Source: Rhodocyclaceae bacterium (GTDB lineage Bacteria; Pseudomonadota; Gammaproteobacteria; Burkholderiales; Usitatibacteraceae). From it: DNA of 64,000 nt. Of this stretch, positions 28,411 through 36,737 are shown piece after piece (within the stretch, counting starts at the first letter, position 1; each line of letters begins with the position of its first letter). The DNA lies in assembly GCA_020247545.1 (NCBI GenBank), contig JADCIX010000016.1, positions 52,754-116,753 on the forward strand. Reading direction: 5' to 3'. The notes under the pieces were generated by a model, which was not told where the DNA came from, searched no databases, and worked only from the letters and a program-made list of their open reading frames with translations. The position numbers and the translations under genes are program-made.

Positions 28411-29213
28411 GTGTTCCCCACGCGCGTGGGGATGAACCGTGGTACCGCCAATCGACTCCTCCACCTCGCTGCGTGTTCCCCACGCGCGTGGGGATGAACC
28501 GTATGGCTTAGGCCGTCTCTTGCAACATACCAAGTGTTCCCCACGCGCGTGGGGATGAACCGTCTCGATGCGGACTAATTGGCCGAGGCGCAGCGTGTTC
28601 CCCACGCGCGTGGGGATGAACCGACCTGGTTGATGCGCTGGCGGTGCAGATCGAAGTGTTCCCCACGCGCGTGGGGATGAACCGGCGATAATGGTTCACT
28701 GTGCCGAGTACAAAAAGTGTTCCCCACGCGCGTGGGGATGAACCGGAGATGCGCACGCTGAAAGCGATCTTGAATCGGTGTTCCCCACGCGCGTGGGGAT
28801 GAACCGAATGGCCTCAAAAATGCGCTGTATCAGCTGATGTGTTCCCCACGCGCGTGGGGATGAACCGGCGCGCTCGCCCTACATCGCGCTACGCAACTTG
28901 TGTTCCCCACGCGCGTGGGGATGAACCGTATTGCGATGACGGCAAACTGGCGCTTGGTAAGTGTTCCCCACGCGCGTGGGGATGAACCGATAACAAAGCC
29001 ACACTCACACTATGGGGATGAGTGTTCCCCACGCGCGTGGGGATGAACCGCAACGACGCAGCGAAGTGCTGGAGGAAGCGGCGTGTTCCCCACGCGCGTG
29101 GGGATGAACCGCTAGATTGAATCCTAGGATTCAGATTAGTGGGGATGAACCGTACGATATAGAGTGTCCGAGTGCTATATCAAGGTGTTCCCCACACGCG
29201 TGGGGAACGCTTA
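28411..29213 (+). CRISPR. Type I-E CRISPR array, 12 perfect repeats plus two decayed ones
   Basis: Twelve identical 29-bp repeats start at 28411, 28473, 28534, 28595, 28656, 28717, 28778, 28839, 28900, 28961, 29022 and 29083. Each begins GTGTTCCCCACGCGCGTGGG and ends GATGAACCG, with the CCCCACGCGCGTGGGG palindrome at its centre. Spacers are 32 nt except the first, which is 33. After repeat 12 only the 3' half of a repeat remains (GTGGGGATGAACCG, 29139-29152). A 32-nt spacer (29153-29184) and a terminal repeat degenerate at its 3' end (29185 to about 29213) follow. Repeat form matches Cas6e-type processing, and the decay marks the old, leader-distal end. Several spacers read as open codons, compatible with phage-gene origin, but no target is known. 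Confidence 0.98.
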
Positions 29214-29239
29214 AAGCGATCAGACAATCTAAAGCGGCA

Positions 29240-30157
29240 TCAAGCTTCGTCGGGGACGGTAAGGCTGCGGGTCTGGGGAATCGCTTCAGGTCGCCAGTTG
29301 GCGGCCGCAGCCGCGAGTAGTTGCTGGCAATTTGCCGCGCTATGAACTTCCGGTTGTCGCAGAAAGTGTAGTGCCCTGCGCAGCACGCCGATGCGGTCAC
29401 CGGCTGCAACCGGGGCGGCAAGTGTTTGTTTGGAGAGTTTTTCGACGTCGTTGTTCGAGGCGACCGGAAAATGGAGGTAGCGCGGCGTCGGATAAGCCAA
29501 TGCGCGTTGTAGGGCGATTTGGCGCGCAGTTGAGTCCAGCAGGTCCGCGCCACGGACGACGTCGGTGATCCCGCTATCAAAATCGTCGACCACCACTGCG
29601 AGTTGATAGGCGGTCAAACCATCACGACGGCGGATCACAAAGTCGCCAACGGCACGTTCCACGCTCTGCATCTGTTTGCCTTGCAAGCGGTCTTCAAATT
29701 CAACGCTGCCGGTCGGCGAAGCAAACCGGATCGCCGCGCCGTGCGCGGGCAGGTTTTTGTGCCGACAAGTGCCGGGGTAAACCGGGCCATCGATTCCCAT
29801 CACTGCGGAATCAGCTATTTCCTTGCGCGAACATTCGCAGTTGTAGGTCTGCCCCGCAGCTTCCAGTGTGGCGAGCACTTCTTGATAGCGCGCTTTACGG
29901 CGCGACTGCACGATGACCTCACCATCCCAGTCTAGGCCAAAGGCGTCAAGCGTCGCCAAAATCTCATCGGCATATGAGGCGTCACATCGCGTTTCGTCGA
30001 CATCCTCCATTCGTACCAGCCATTGGCCGTTGTTTGCGCGCGCATCGAGGTAACTCGCCAGCGCCGCGACGAGCGAGCCGAAATGCAGTGGCCCCGTTGG
30101 GGACGGCGCGAACCGACCGACATAACCTGTTTTGGCGGTTTCTTGCGTTGTTGGCAT
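29240..30157 (-). CDS. gluQ: Glutamyl-Q tRNA(Asp) synthetase
   Basis: Attaches glutamate to queuosine in the anticodon of tRNA(Asp). The 305 residues correspond to the catalytic half of glutamyl-tRNA synthetase without an anticodon-binding domain. The start is RFAPSPTGPLHFGSLVAALA, with HFGS as the class I signature. Zinc-ligand cysteines follow (YNCECSRKEI, YPGTCRH), and the KMSKS counterpart is KLSKQTLA. The 3' end lies about 27 bases from the last decayed CRISPR repeat, so the array abuts this gene. Confidence 0.95.
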   Translation of the reverse strand: MPTTQETAKTGYVGRFAPSPTGPLHFGSLVAALASYLDARANNGQWLVRMEDVDETRCDASYADEILATLDAFGLDWDGEVIVQSRRKARYQEVLATLEAAGQTYNCECSRKEIADSAVMGIDGPVYPGTCRHKNLPAHGAAIRFASPTGSVEFEDRLQGKQMQSVERAVGDFVIRRRDGLTAYQLAVVVDDFDSGITDVVRGADLLDSTARQIALQRALAYPTPRYLHFPVASNNDVEKLSKQTLAAPVAAGDRIGVLRRALHFLRQPEVHSAANCQQLLAAAAANWRPEAIPQTRSLTVPDEA

Positions 30158-30183
30158 CGTTATCTATTTCCCCGATCCATAGC

Positions 30184-31092
30184 CTATGACGCGTTTGAAA
30201 TTGCGGCGACGATTTCTGGCTTCTCAAACTCGTGGATAAACCATCGTAGTGCCTTGCCGGTACGGTTAGCGCGCCAAGCAACACAGCGCCCTGTGTCGGC
30301 GCGCGGAAACATTACGCTCAGCGTCACGAGTTTTCCGTCGCCGAGCGCCGATGCCGCCAAATGCAGGGGCAAGTAGCCGACTCCCAATCCCGCAATCTGG
30401 GCTTCCAGCTTGTCGGTCATGGTGGCGACCGTGAGCACGTCCTGCCCTGAGATCAATCCGACAGTGCGTGGTGGTGTATTGCGCGATGAGTCGGCGACGC
30501 TAATGGCGCGGTACCGCGTGATGACCGCTTCGGTGAGTGGTTGCTGCTCCGCGACGATGGGATGTGAAGGGGCAGCGGCAAACACCCATTGCAATGGCGT
30601 CAATGGTAGAACTGCATAACCGCCGCCGGACGGAACCTCCGCCGATGCGCCGACGATGAGGTCCGCACGTCCGGCCATCAGTGCATCCCAAGTGCCTCCC
30701 AACACTTCCGTGGATAGCCGAATACGGGTGCCTGATCGCTGCGACTCAAAACGCTGGATCAGGCCGAAGAGCGAACGCAGTGGGGTGATGGTATCGAATG
30801 CGATGCGCAACTCCGTTTCCCAGCCCTTTGCCACTTGCTGGATGCGACACTCAAGGTCGGCGGCCACCTTCAGCAGAATACGGCCTTCGTTTAGTAGCTC
30901 GTGTCCGGCTGCGGTGAGCACCGCGCGGCGGCCTTCGCGGTTAAACAACGTCAGGCCTAGATCACTTTCTAGCTGTTGGATGGTGTACGTCAGCGCGGAT
31001 GGGACCCGGTGCAGCTCGGCGGCTGCGCGGGCGAAGGAGCCATTGCGGGCGATTGCATCTAGGGTCTGCAACGCATCGAGGGAAAGGGGCAT
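30184..31092 (-). CDS. LysR-type transcriptional regulator
   Basis: A 302-residue LysR-family activator/repressor. The winged helix-turn-helix is at about residues 1-60 (LQTLDAIARNGSFARAAAEL, then SALTYTIQQLESDLGLTLF), followed by a substrate-binding domain. It is divergent from the pirin/YceI cluster, the usual LysR geometry, so it likely controls that cluster through the 169-base spacer. The inducer cannot be deduced. It lies 26 bases ahead of gluQ on the same strand and may be co-transcribed with it. Confidence 0.93.
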   Translation of the reverse strand: MPLSLDALQTLDAIARNGSFARAAAELHRVPSALTYTIQQLESDLGLTLFNREGRRAVLTAAGHELLNEGRILLKVAADLECRIQQVAKGWETELRIAFDTITPLRSLFGLIQRFESQRSGTRIRLSTEVLGGTWDALMAGRADLIVGASAEVPSGGGYAVLPLTPLQWVFAAAPSHPIVAEQQPLTEAVITRYRAISVADSSRNTPPRTVGLISGQDVLTVATMTDKLEAQIAGLGVGYLPLHLAASALGDGKLVTLSVMFPRADTGRCVAWRANRTGKALRWFIHEFEKPEIVAAISNAS

Positions 31093-31261
31093 GTGCTGTT
31101 TCTTGCAGCTCGAAGGAACCTCGCAGCAATATATTCAAATTTATTGAATTGATAAGTCGAAATTATCCGCTTGTTGGATGCCAAGATCAAGCCCATATTG
31201 CGTGTCTTGGGAAAAAAGAGTCTCTCACTGCGCTTGTTTCTTGACGGAAAAGGCATTCAAA

Positions 31262-31960
31262 ATGATTGAAGTTCGGAAATCACAAGAGCGTGGTTATGCC
31301 GATCACGGGTGGCTAACGAGTTTTCACAGTTTTTCGTTTGCGGACTACTACGACCCGAAGTTCATGAGTTTTGGGCCGCTGCGGGTGATTAATGAGGATC
31401 GTGTTGCCGCTGGGATGGGGTTTGGCACCCACGGCCATCGGGACATGGAAATTGTCAGTTATGTGCTGGACGGCGCGCTGGCACACAAGGACAGCATGGG
31501 TAATGGCTCGTCCATCCGCCCCGGCGACGTGCAGCGCATGAGCGCGGGGACTGGCGTGCAGCACTCCGAGTTTAACTATGCGAGCGATCAAACCACGCAC
31601 TTTTTACAAATTTGGATTCAGCCGAACCAGTTGGGCATCCAGCCGTCCTATGAGGAGAAACATTTTTCGGAAACCGAGAAACGGGGTCAGTTGCGGGTCG
31701 TGGTGTCTCCAGATTCGCGAGATGGTTCGCTGAAGATTCATGCAGACGCGATCTTGTACGCAGGGCTGTTTGATGGTGCCGAAGTGGCAACGCTGGCAAT
31801 TGCGCCGAATCGCCGTTCCTATGTGCACGTGGCGCGTGGCCGTGTTGTGGTCAATGGCCAACAACTGAATGCTGGAGATGCCTTGAAGTTGATTGATGTA
31901 ACTGCGATCGATGTACGCGACGGTGAGCATGCGGAAGTACTCGTTTTTGATCTTGCCTAG
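31262..31960 (+). CDS. Pirin family protein (YhaK-like)
   Basis: Bicupin protein of about 232 residues. The N-terminal cupin carries the metal-site residues in GTHGHRDMEIVSYVLDG and the later AGTGVQHSEFN. Pirins of this group include quercetinase-like and redox-sensing proteins; the exact activity is unknown here. The start is set at the ATG at 31262 (MIEVRKSQERGYADHGWL), which matches family N-termini; the frame runs 28 codons further upstream. A second pirin of a different subgroup follows after 25 bases. Confidence 0.92.
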   Translation: MIEVRKSQERGYADHGWLTSFHSFSFADYYDPKFMSFGPLRVINEDRVAAGMGFGTHGHRDMEIVSYVLDGALAHKDSMGNGSSIRPGDVQRMSAGTGVQHSEFNYASDQTTHFLQIWIQPNQLGIQPSYEEKHFSETEKRGQLRVVVSPDSRDGSLKIHADAILYAGLFDGAEVATLAIAPNRRSYVHVARGRVVVNGQQLNAGDALKLIDVTAIDVRDGEHAEVLVFDLA

Positions 31961-31985
31961 TCCGACCGCTGAACAGGAGTAAGAA

Positions 31986-32852
31986 GTGGAAACTACTACA
32001 ATGAAAAGTGTCACCCGCGTGATTCAAGCGCACATCGCGCCGGTGGGTACATTTACCGTCAAGCGCGCGCTTCCCGATCGTCATGTTCAGTCAGTGGGCC
32101 CGTGGGTATTTCTTGATCACTTCGGACCGTTTCGTGTAAAGCCGGGCGAGGATGGCGTCGGGCCCCATCCGCATGCCGGAATTGAAACCGTTACCTATCT
32201 GCTTTCCGGGCGTAACGAGCATCTTGATTCCGCAGGCCATCGCGGCATCGTCGGGCCACTTGGCGCGCAATGGATGACATCCGGTCGTGGCATCGTGCAC
32301 GCTGAGTATCCGAGGCCTGAGAACGAGGCGGAGATGACACAACACGGCTTGCAACTTTGGACAACACTGCCTCGCGCATTGAAATTAATGGCGCCGCGCT
32401 ACCAACGCATTGAGGCGGCGGACATTCCCGCTGTTGAGCGCGAGGGCTTCAGTGTACGTGTCATTGCTGGTAGCTTTGAGGGGAATGACGGCCCTGCAGA
32501 TGTGCTGATGCCGACGTTGTTGTGGCACGTCAGCGTCGAGCCTGGCAAATCATTCTCCGCTAAGATTCCACCCGGCTTTGAAACGGCGTCATACGTCATG
32601 GGTGGTAGTGGCGCATTCTCTTCCGGGTTACAGCATCTAGGTGCGGGGTCTCTGGTGGTCTATGACAGCGATGCGGATGTAGTGCGTTTTACCAATACCA
32701 GTGCAATGCTGCTGGATGTCATGTTGCTGGGGGGCGCACCGGCAGAAGGGCCGCTACTGTTCCATGGCCCGTTTGTCATGAATTCCGTCGAACAACTCAG
32801 GGCGGCCGAGGCCGCTTATCGCAACGGCCAGATGGGTCAATTGGCGGGCTAA
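31986..32852 (+). CDS. Pirin family protein
   Basis: Second bicupin of 288 residues, with the classic pirin signature GVGPHPHAGIETVTYLLSG (metal-binding His residues) and WMTSGRGIVHAEYP. The GTG start at 31986 is preceded by AGGAG with good spacing; an in-frame ATG six codons downstream is possible. It differs clearly from the first pirin, so the pair is not a recent duplication. YceI follows one base after its stop, which implies co-transcription. Confidence 0.93.
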   Translation: METTTMKSVTRVIQAHIAPVGTFTVKRALPDRHVQSVGPWVFLDHFGPFRVKPGEDGVGPHPHAGIETVTYLLSGRNEHLDSAGHRGIVGPLGAQWMTSGRGIVHAEYPRPENEAEMTQHGLQLWTTLPRALKLMAPRYQRIEAADIPAVEREGFSVRVIAGSFEGNDGPADVLMPTLLWHVSVEPGKSFSAKIPPGFETASYVMGGSGAFSSGLQHLGAGSLVVYDSDADVVRFTNTSAMLLDVMLLGGAPAEGPLLFHGPFVMNSVEQLRAAEAAYRNGQMGQLAG

Positions 32853-32853
32853 T

Positions 32854-33525
32854 ATGAATGCACTCTCACAAATAGTGTTGTCTGGCTATCGCGGTTTGGT
32901 GTCATCGCTCGTCATTGTTATCGGCCTCGCCACGCTGCCAATCGCGCAAGTCATTGGCGCAGAGCCGTCGCCTGCGCTGAGTAAAGTATTCAGTGCGCAG
33001 CCGGCGGGCGAATACATGCTTGATCGTACACATGCCTCTGTGGTGTGGCGCGTTGCCCACATGGGTCTGTCGCGCTACACCGCGCGCTTCGACAAAATGG
33101 ACGGAAAACTTGATTTTCGTCCCGGCTCCGCCGCCTCATCGAGTGTTGAATTCACCATAGAGACCGCGTCAGTCAATACCGGAATCGTCCCCTTTAACCG
33201 GCAGTTGATGGATGCCGAATGGTTTGATGGCACCAAGCAACCCACAATTCGTTTTCGCTCGACTGGGATGGAGGCTGTTGGCGGTAATCGGTATCGGCTC
33301 TCAGGCGGCCTGACGATGCGCGGCATCACCAAGCCGGTCGTTTGGGACGTCACGTTCAATGGTGGACTGTACAACACATTCATGCAGGCGAATGCAATTG
33401 GTTTCTCAGCGAAAACGACGCTTAAACGAAGCGACTGGGGAATGACTAAACTAATCCCGCTGGTTGGGGACGAAGTGGAAGTGGAAGTGGAGGTCGAATT
33501 TTTGAATCGACCGACAACGGGCTGA
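32854..33525 (+). CDS. YceI family protein (first of three)
   Basis: Lipocalin-like beta-barrel of 223 residues with an N-terminal signal or anchor segment (LVSSLVIVIGLATLPIAQVIG) directing it to the periplasm. YceI-fold proteins bind isoprenoid quinones or other long lipids. Family signatures: LDRTHASVVWRVAHMGLSRY, MDAEWFDGTKQPTIRFRST and LTMRGITKPVVWDVTF. It is followed after 22 bases by cytochrome b561, a frequent pairing. The ligand here is unknown. Confidence 0.93.
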   Translation: MNALSQIVLSGYRGLVSSLVIVIGLATLPIAQVIGAEPSPALSKVFSAQPAGEYMLDRTHASVVWRVAHMGLSRYTARFDKMDGKLDFRPGSAASSSVEFTIETASVNTGIVPFNRQLMDAEWFDGTKQPTIRFRSTGMEAVGGNRYRLSGGLTMRGITKPVVWDVTFNGGLYNTFMQANAIGFSAKTTLKRSDWGMTKLIPLVGDEVEVEVEVEFLNRPTTG

Positions 33526-33547
33526 TGCAAACAATATGGAGAACCCA

Positions 33548-34093
33548 ATGTCCCCTCGTTACGACCGCGTTGCCATTTTGTTCCATTGGTTAATGGCGGT
33601 GATGATCACAGCTTCCTTTGCGGTTGGTCTCTACATGGTGAGCTTGACCATGAGCCCGACACGCATCAAGTTGTACAACTGGCACAAGTGGGCGGGCGTC
33701 ACAATTCTTACGCTTGCGGCCGCGCGTTTGTTATGGCGGCTCAAACATACGCCGCCGCCTCTGCCCCCGACGATGCCGAAATGGCAGACGAGTGCTGCAA
33801 ATGTGGCACACGTGATGCTCTACATTCTGTTTTTTGCCGTCCCGCTTACCGGTTGGGCATACAGCTCGGCAGCCGGATTTCCGATTGTGTGGTTCGGCTG
33901 GATTCCGCTGCCAGATTTTGTTCCCAAGGACCGCGAGTTGGCGGAGTTCTTGAAGCCATGGCACTGGATGGCGGCCTATGCGCTTGCCGCCGTCGTGGCG
34001 TTACATATCCTCGCGGTTGTCAAACATCTGCTGATGGACGATGACAATCTGATGAGCCGCATGCTGCCCAATATGACAGGAGACAAAAAATGA
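33548..34093 (+). CDS. cybB: Cytochrome b561
   Basis: Four-helix di-heme b-type cytochrome of the inner membrane, about 181 residues; in E. coli the homologue CybB transfers electrons between superoxide and quinone. Likely heme His residues are in ILFHWLMAV, LYNWHKWAGV, and the last helix (WHWMAAYALAAVVALHILAVVKH). GGAG at 33538-33541 places the start at the ATG at 33548 rather than 33536. Its end overlaps the second yceI gene as ATGA, tying it to YceI proteins. Confidence 0.93.
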   Translation: MSPRYDRVAILFHWLMAVMITASFAVGLYMVSLTMSPTRIKLYNWHKWAGVTILTLAAARLLWRLKHTPPPLPPTMPKWQTSAANVAHVMLYILFFAVPLTGWAYSSAAGFPIVWFGWIPLPDFVPKDRELAEFLKPWHWMAAYALAAVVALHILAVVKHLLMDDDNLMSRMLPNMTGDKK

Positions 34094-34677
34094 AACTCGT
34101 TCAATCATCACTTCAACAAGTCGTGGCTGTTGCGGGTGTTGCGATGCTGGTTGCGCTGCCGAATCTTGCAAATGCACAGCAACGCGTGGTTCCCGCACAA
34201 AGTGAGATAGCGTTCGTCAGTAAACAGTTCGGCGTGCCGGTCGGCGGGAAGTTCAAGAAGTTTGACGCCGAAGTCACCTTTGATCCGAAGAAAGTTGAGG
34301 CGGCGAAAGTCAACTTCAATGTGGATTTGCTTAGCGCGGATATTGGCAATAGCGAAACCGAGGCAGAGCTGAAAAAGCCGGGATGGTTTAACTCGCAGAA
34401 GATGCCGCAAGCAAATTTCACCTCGACTGCCGTCAAGGCAATCGGCGGCGGCAAGTTTGAGTTTTCGGGCAAGCTTTCGATCAAAGGAATCTCGCAGAAT
34501 GTGGTGGTTCCCGTGACCCTCACGCAGTCTGCCGGCGTTACCCGCGCGGTCGGCAGCTTCACACTAAAGCGCCTCGATTTCAAAATTGGTGACGGCGAAT
34601 GGAATGACGTATCACTCGTTGCCAACGAAGTTGTGGTCAACATCAAGTTAGCACTGACCGGTGTGCCCCCTCTTTAG
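34090..34677 (+). CDS. YceI family protein (second of three)
   Basis: A 195-residue exported YceI-fold protein. A clear signal peptide ends in ANAQQ at about residue 31 (VAVAGVAMLVALPNLANAQQ). Lipocalin-like signatures are ISFVSKQFGV-type strands (AFVSKQFGVPVGGKFKKFDA), PGWFNSQKMPQANFTST and KGISQNVVVPVTL. The start overlaps the cytochrome b561 stop, so translation is coupled. It belongs to a different YceI subgroup from the first copy, judging by the segments compared. Confidence 0.93.
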   Translation: MKLVQSSLQQVVAVAGVAMLVALPNLANAQQRVVPAQSEIAFVSKQFGVPVGGKFKKFDAEVTFDPKKVEAAKVNFNVDLLSADIGNSETEAELKKPGWFNSQKMPQANFTSTAVKAIGGGKFEFSGKLSIKGISQNVVVPVTLTQSAGVTRAVGSFTLKRLDFKIGDGEWNDVSLVANEVVVNIKLALTGVPPL

Positions 34678-34737
34678 CGCCATTTTCTGGCAAGACCGAT
34701 TCCAACCTGTTTTTCAACCACGTAAGGACAAATACGC

Positions 34738-35331
34738 ATGAAACTCTCAGCCATCACAGTTGCTGCGGTCGTCTCAGCCGCCCTCGTTTTTTCAATGGCA
34801 AGCCCATCTGCGCAAGCGCAGTCTGCGACCTATATCGTCGAGCCGACACATACCTTTGTGACGTGGGAGGCAAAACACTTCGGTACATCGACTTCGCGTG
34901 GCCGCTTCGACAAGAAGAGCGGCTCCATCACTATTGATCGCCAAGCGAAAACGGGTAAGGCCGAAATCTCGATTGACATGAAGTCGATGAATACGGGTGT
35001 CGCTGCGTTTGATAAACATTTGACCGGCGAAAATTTTTTTGCTGCCGAGAAATTTCCGGAAGCCAAATTTGTCGGTACGGGCTTCAAGTTTGACGGTGAC
35101 AAGGTGGTTGAAGTCGCCGGAACGTTGACGATGCGCGACAAGACCAATCCGGTGACGTTGAAAGGAACCGCCTTCAACTGCTATATGAGCCCGTTTGTCA
35201 AGCGTGAAGTGTGTGGTGGTGACTTCGAAACCACGATCACGCGCAGCCAATACGATATGAGTTATGGTTTGCCGGGCATCCCAGATGCCATCCGTTTGCT
35301 GATCCAAATTGAAGCGATCAAGACCGAATAG
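34738..35331 (+). CDS. YceI family protein (third of three)
   Basis: A 197-residue exported YceI-fold protein with a signal peptide (VVSAALVFSMASPSAQAQS). Family strands are YIVEPTHTFVTWEAKHFG, HLTGENFFAAEKFPEAKFVG and GTLTMRDKTNPVTLKGTAF. Two cysteines (FNCYMSPFVKREVCGG) could form a disulfide; this arrangement is typical of one common proteobacterial YceI subgroup. It is 60 bases after the second copy, on the same strand. Confidence 0.93.
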   Translation: MKLSAITVAAVVSAALVFSMASPSAQAQSATYIVEPTHTFVTWEAKHFGTSTSRGRFDKKSGSITIDRQAKTGKAEISIDMKSMNTGVAAFDKHLTGENFFAAEKFPEAKFVGTGFKFDGDKVVEVAGTLTMRDKTNPVTLKGTAFNCYMSPFVKREVCGGDFETTITRSQYDMSYGLPGIPDAIRLLIQIEAIKTE

Positions 35332-35432
35332 TTTTGTTGTTCCCGGCAGCGATGCCGGATTGAAGCGCAGCGGGATGCATGACTCCTGTGCATGCCGCTG
35401 TCGCGTTGGCTCTTAATGAAAATGGAAAAATG

Positions 35433-36017
35433 ATGAGTAAACCAACGATCATCGCGTTCGCGGGAAGTAACCGAAATGGCAGCCTGAACCGTGCCGCGCT
35501 GACGCTTGCGGTCGCCGGCGCCGCTAAGGCCGGGGCCGAGGTGGAGGTCATCGACCTGCGTCAGTATGTGATGCCGCTGTATGACGCGGACCGGCATGCG
35601 ATCGAGGGCGTGCCGGACAACGTGCGCCGCTTGCGCGAGGCGATGCGTCCTGCGCACGGGCTGCTGATTGCAAGTCCCGAGTACAATTCCTCGATCACAC
35701 CGCTGCTTAAAAATACCATCGACTGGCTGTCGCAATCTGTTGCCGAAGGCGTCGGCGTAGGTGGCGGGCGCATGCCATTTGAGGGCAAGGTGGTCGGGCT
35801 GCTCGGTGCATCCGTCGGCGCGTTCGGCACGATAAGGGCACTACCGCATGTGTCGTTTATTTTTTCCAACCTTGGCTCGATGGTGCTGCCGGTCGTTGCG
35901 GTACCGGCTGCCGACAAGCTATTTCATGCGGATGGATCAATTGCTAATGAGCGTCAGGCGAAAGGGTTGGAGGAGCTAGGTGCGCGCGTGGCAAAATTTG
36001 CAGCAGCAACGCGTTAG
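35433..36017 (+). CDS. NAD(P)H-dependent FMN reductase
   Basis: Flavodoxin-like FMN reductase of about 194 residues, related to quinone/chromate/azo reductases. FMN-binding motifs are FAGSNRNGSLNRAAL at the N-terminus and SPEYNSSITPLLKNTIDWLS in the middle. GLLGASVGAFGTIRALPHV follows. Two adjacent ATG codons (35430, 35433) are possible starts; the longer upstream frame has no family match. It follows the YceI cluster on the same strand with about 100 bases between, and a quinone-reductase role would suit that context. Confidence 0.9.
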   Translation: MSKPTIIAFAGSNRNGSLNRAALTLAVAGAAKAGAEVEVIDLRQYVMPLYDADRHAIEGVPDNVRRLREAMRPAHGLLIASPEYNSSITPLLKNTIDWLSQSVAEGVGVGGGRMPFEGKVVGLLGASVGAFGTIRALPHVSFIFSNLGSMVLPVVAVPAADKLFHADGSIANERQAKGLEELGARVAKFAAATR

Positions 36018-36069
36018 CCCTTCGCTGGCGCGATCAACCCGCAGCATGCAAATAACTAAGGAATAGTCA

Positions 36070-36447
36070 ATGGTGGTACTGGAGCTGACAAAAGAAAACT
36101 TCAACGCGACCATTGAAGGCGGCAAGACGGTCATCATCGATTTCTGGGCGCCATGGTGCGGGCCATGCCGCGCCTTTGCGCCAACCTTCGAAGCGGTTGC
36201 CGAAGAGTTTCCAGATGTCGTGTTCGCCAAGATCAATACCGAAGCCGAGCAAGAGCTCGGCGCGGCATTCAACATTCGATCGATCCCAACATTAATGGTG
36301 TTTCGCGAGCAGGTGGTCCTGTATTCCGAAGCGGGGATGTTGCCGAAGTCGGCGCTGCAAGAGGTCGTGAAAAAGTCTCTCGAGCTCGACATGGTGAAAG
36401 TCCACGCCGAGATCGCGGCGCAGGAGCAGTCGACTGCGACGAACTGA
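36070..36447 (+). CDS. Thioredoxin family protein
   Basis: A 125-residue thioredoxin with the active site WAPWCGPCR at about residues 27-35 and the cis-Pro segment IRSIPTLMVF. It has about 15 residues beyond the standard fold, and no N-terminal zinc finger or signal peptide, so it is cytoplasmic. It follows the FMN reductase by 52 bases on the same strand, consistent with a redox-related cluster. A hairpin at 36473-36510 follows. Confidence 0.95.
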   Translation: MVVLELTKENFNATIEGGKTVIIDFWAPWCGPCRAFAPTFEAVAEEFPDVVFAKINTEAEQELGAAFNIRSIPTLMVFREQVVLYSEAGMLPKSALQEVVKKSLELDMVKVHAEIAAQEQSTATN

Positions 36448-36472
36448 ATCAGATTCGGAAACACGAGTATCG

Positions 36473-36510
36473 ACGGGCAGTTTCAGCCAAAACAGGCGGA
36501 AACCGCCCGT
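36473..36510. repeat. 38-bp stem-loop repeat, copy 1
   Basis: Arms ACGGGCAGTTTC (36473-36484) and GAAACCGCCCGT (36499-36510) pair over 12 positions with one G-T wobble, and an inner GCC/GGC pair is visible in the loop. No run of T follows, so it is not a standard terminator. Copy 2 at 38278-38315 has the same length and outer arms, while its inner pair is swapped to GGC/GCC, a compensatory change. Confidence 0.7.
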
Positions 36511-36737
36511 GCCTAATCGTGTTTCAACAATTGTCTCGGCAGGAATTGCGCTGCGCACTTGTTACTTGTTGTACGCGGCCGATGAAATCGTTGCTCCCGC
36601 CAGCTTCATTGTTGCACTTCCGTTCACGTTCAAGTGCTGCATTTCGCGCCAAAAAAGTTCGTACTCGTCGGAAACTCGCAACGGGGTTTTCGCGTCTCTG
36701 CGAAACTTAGGGCACCACGTCAACTTGGAGAAGTTTC

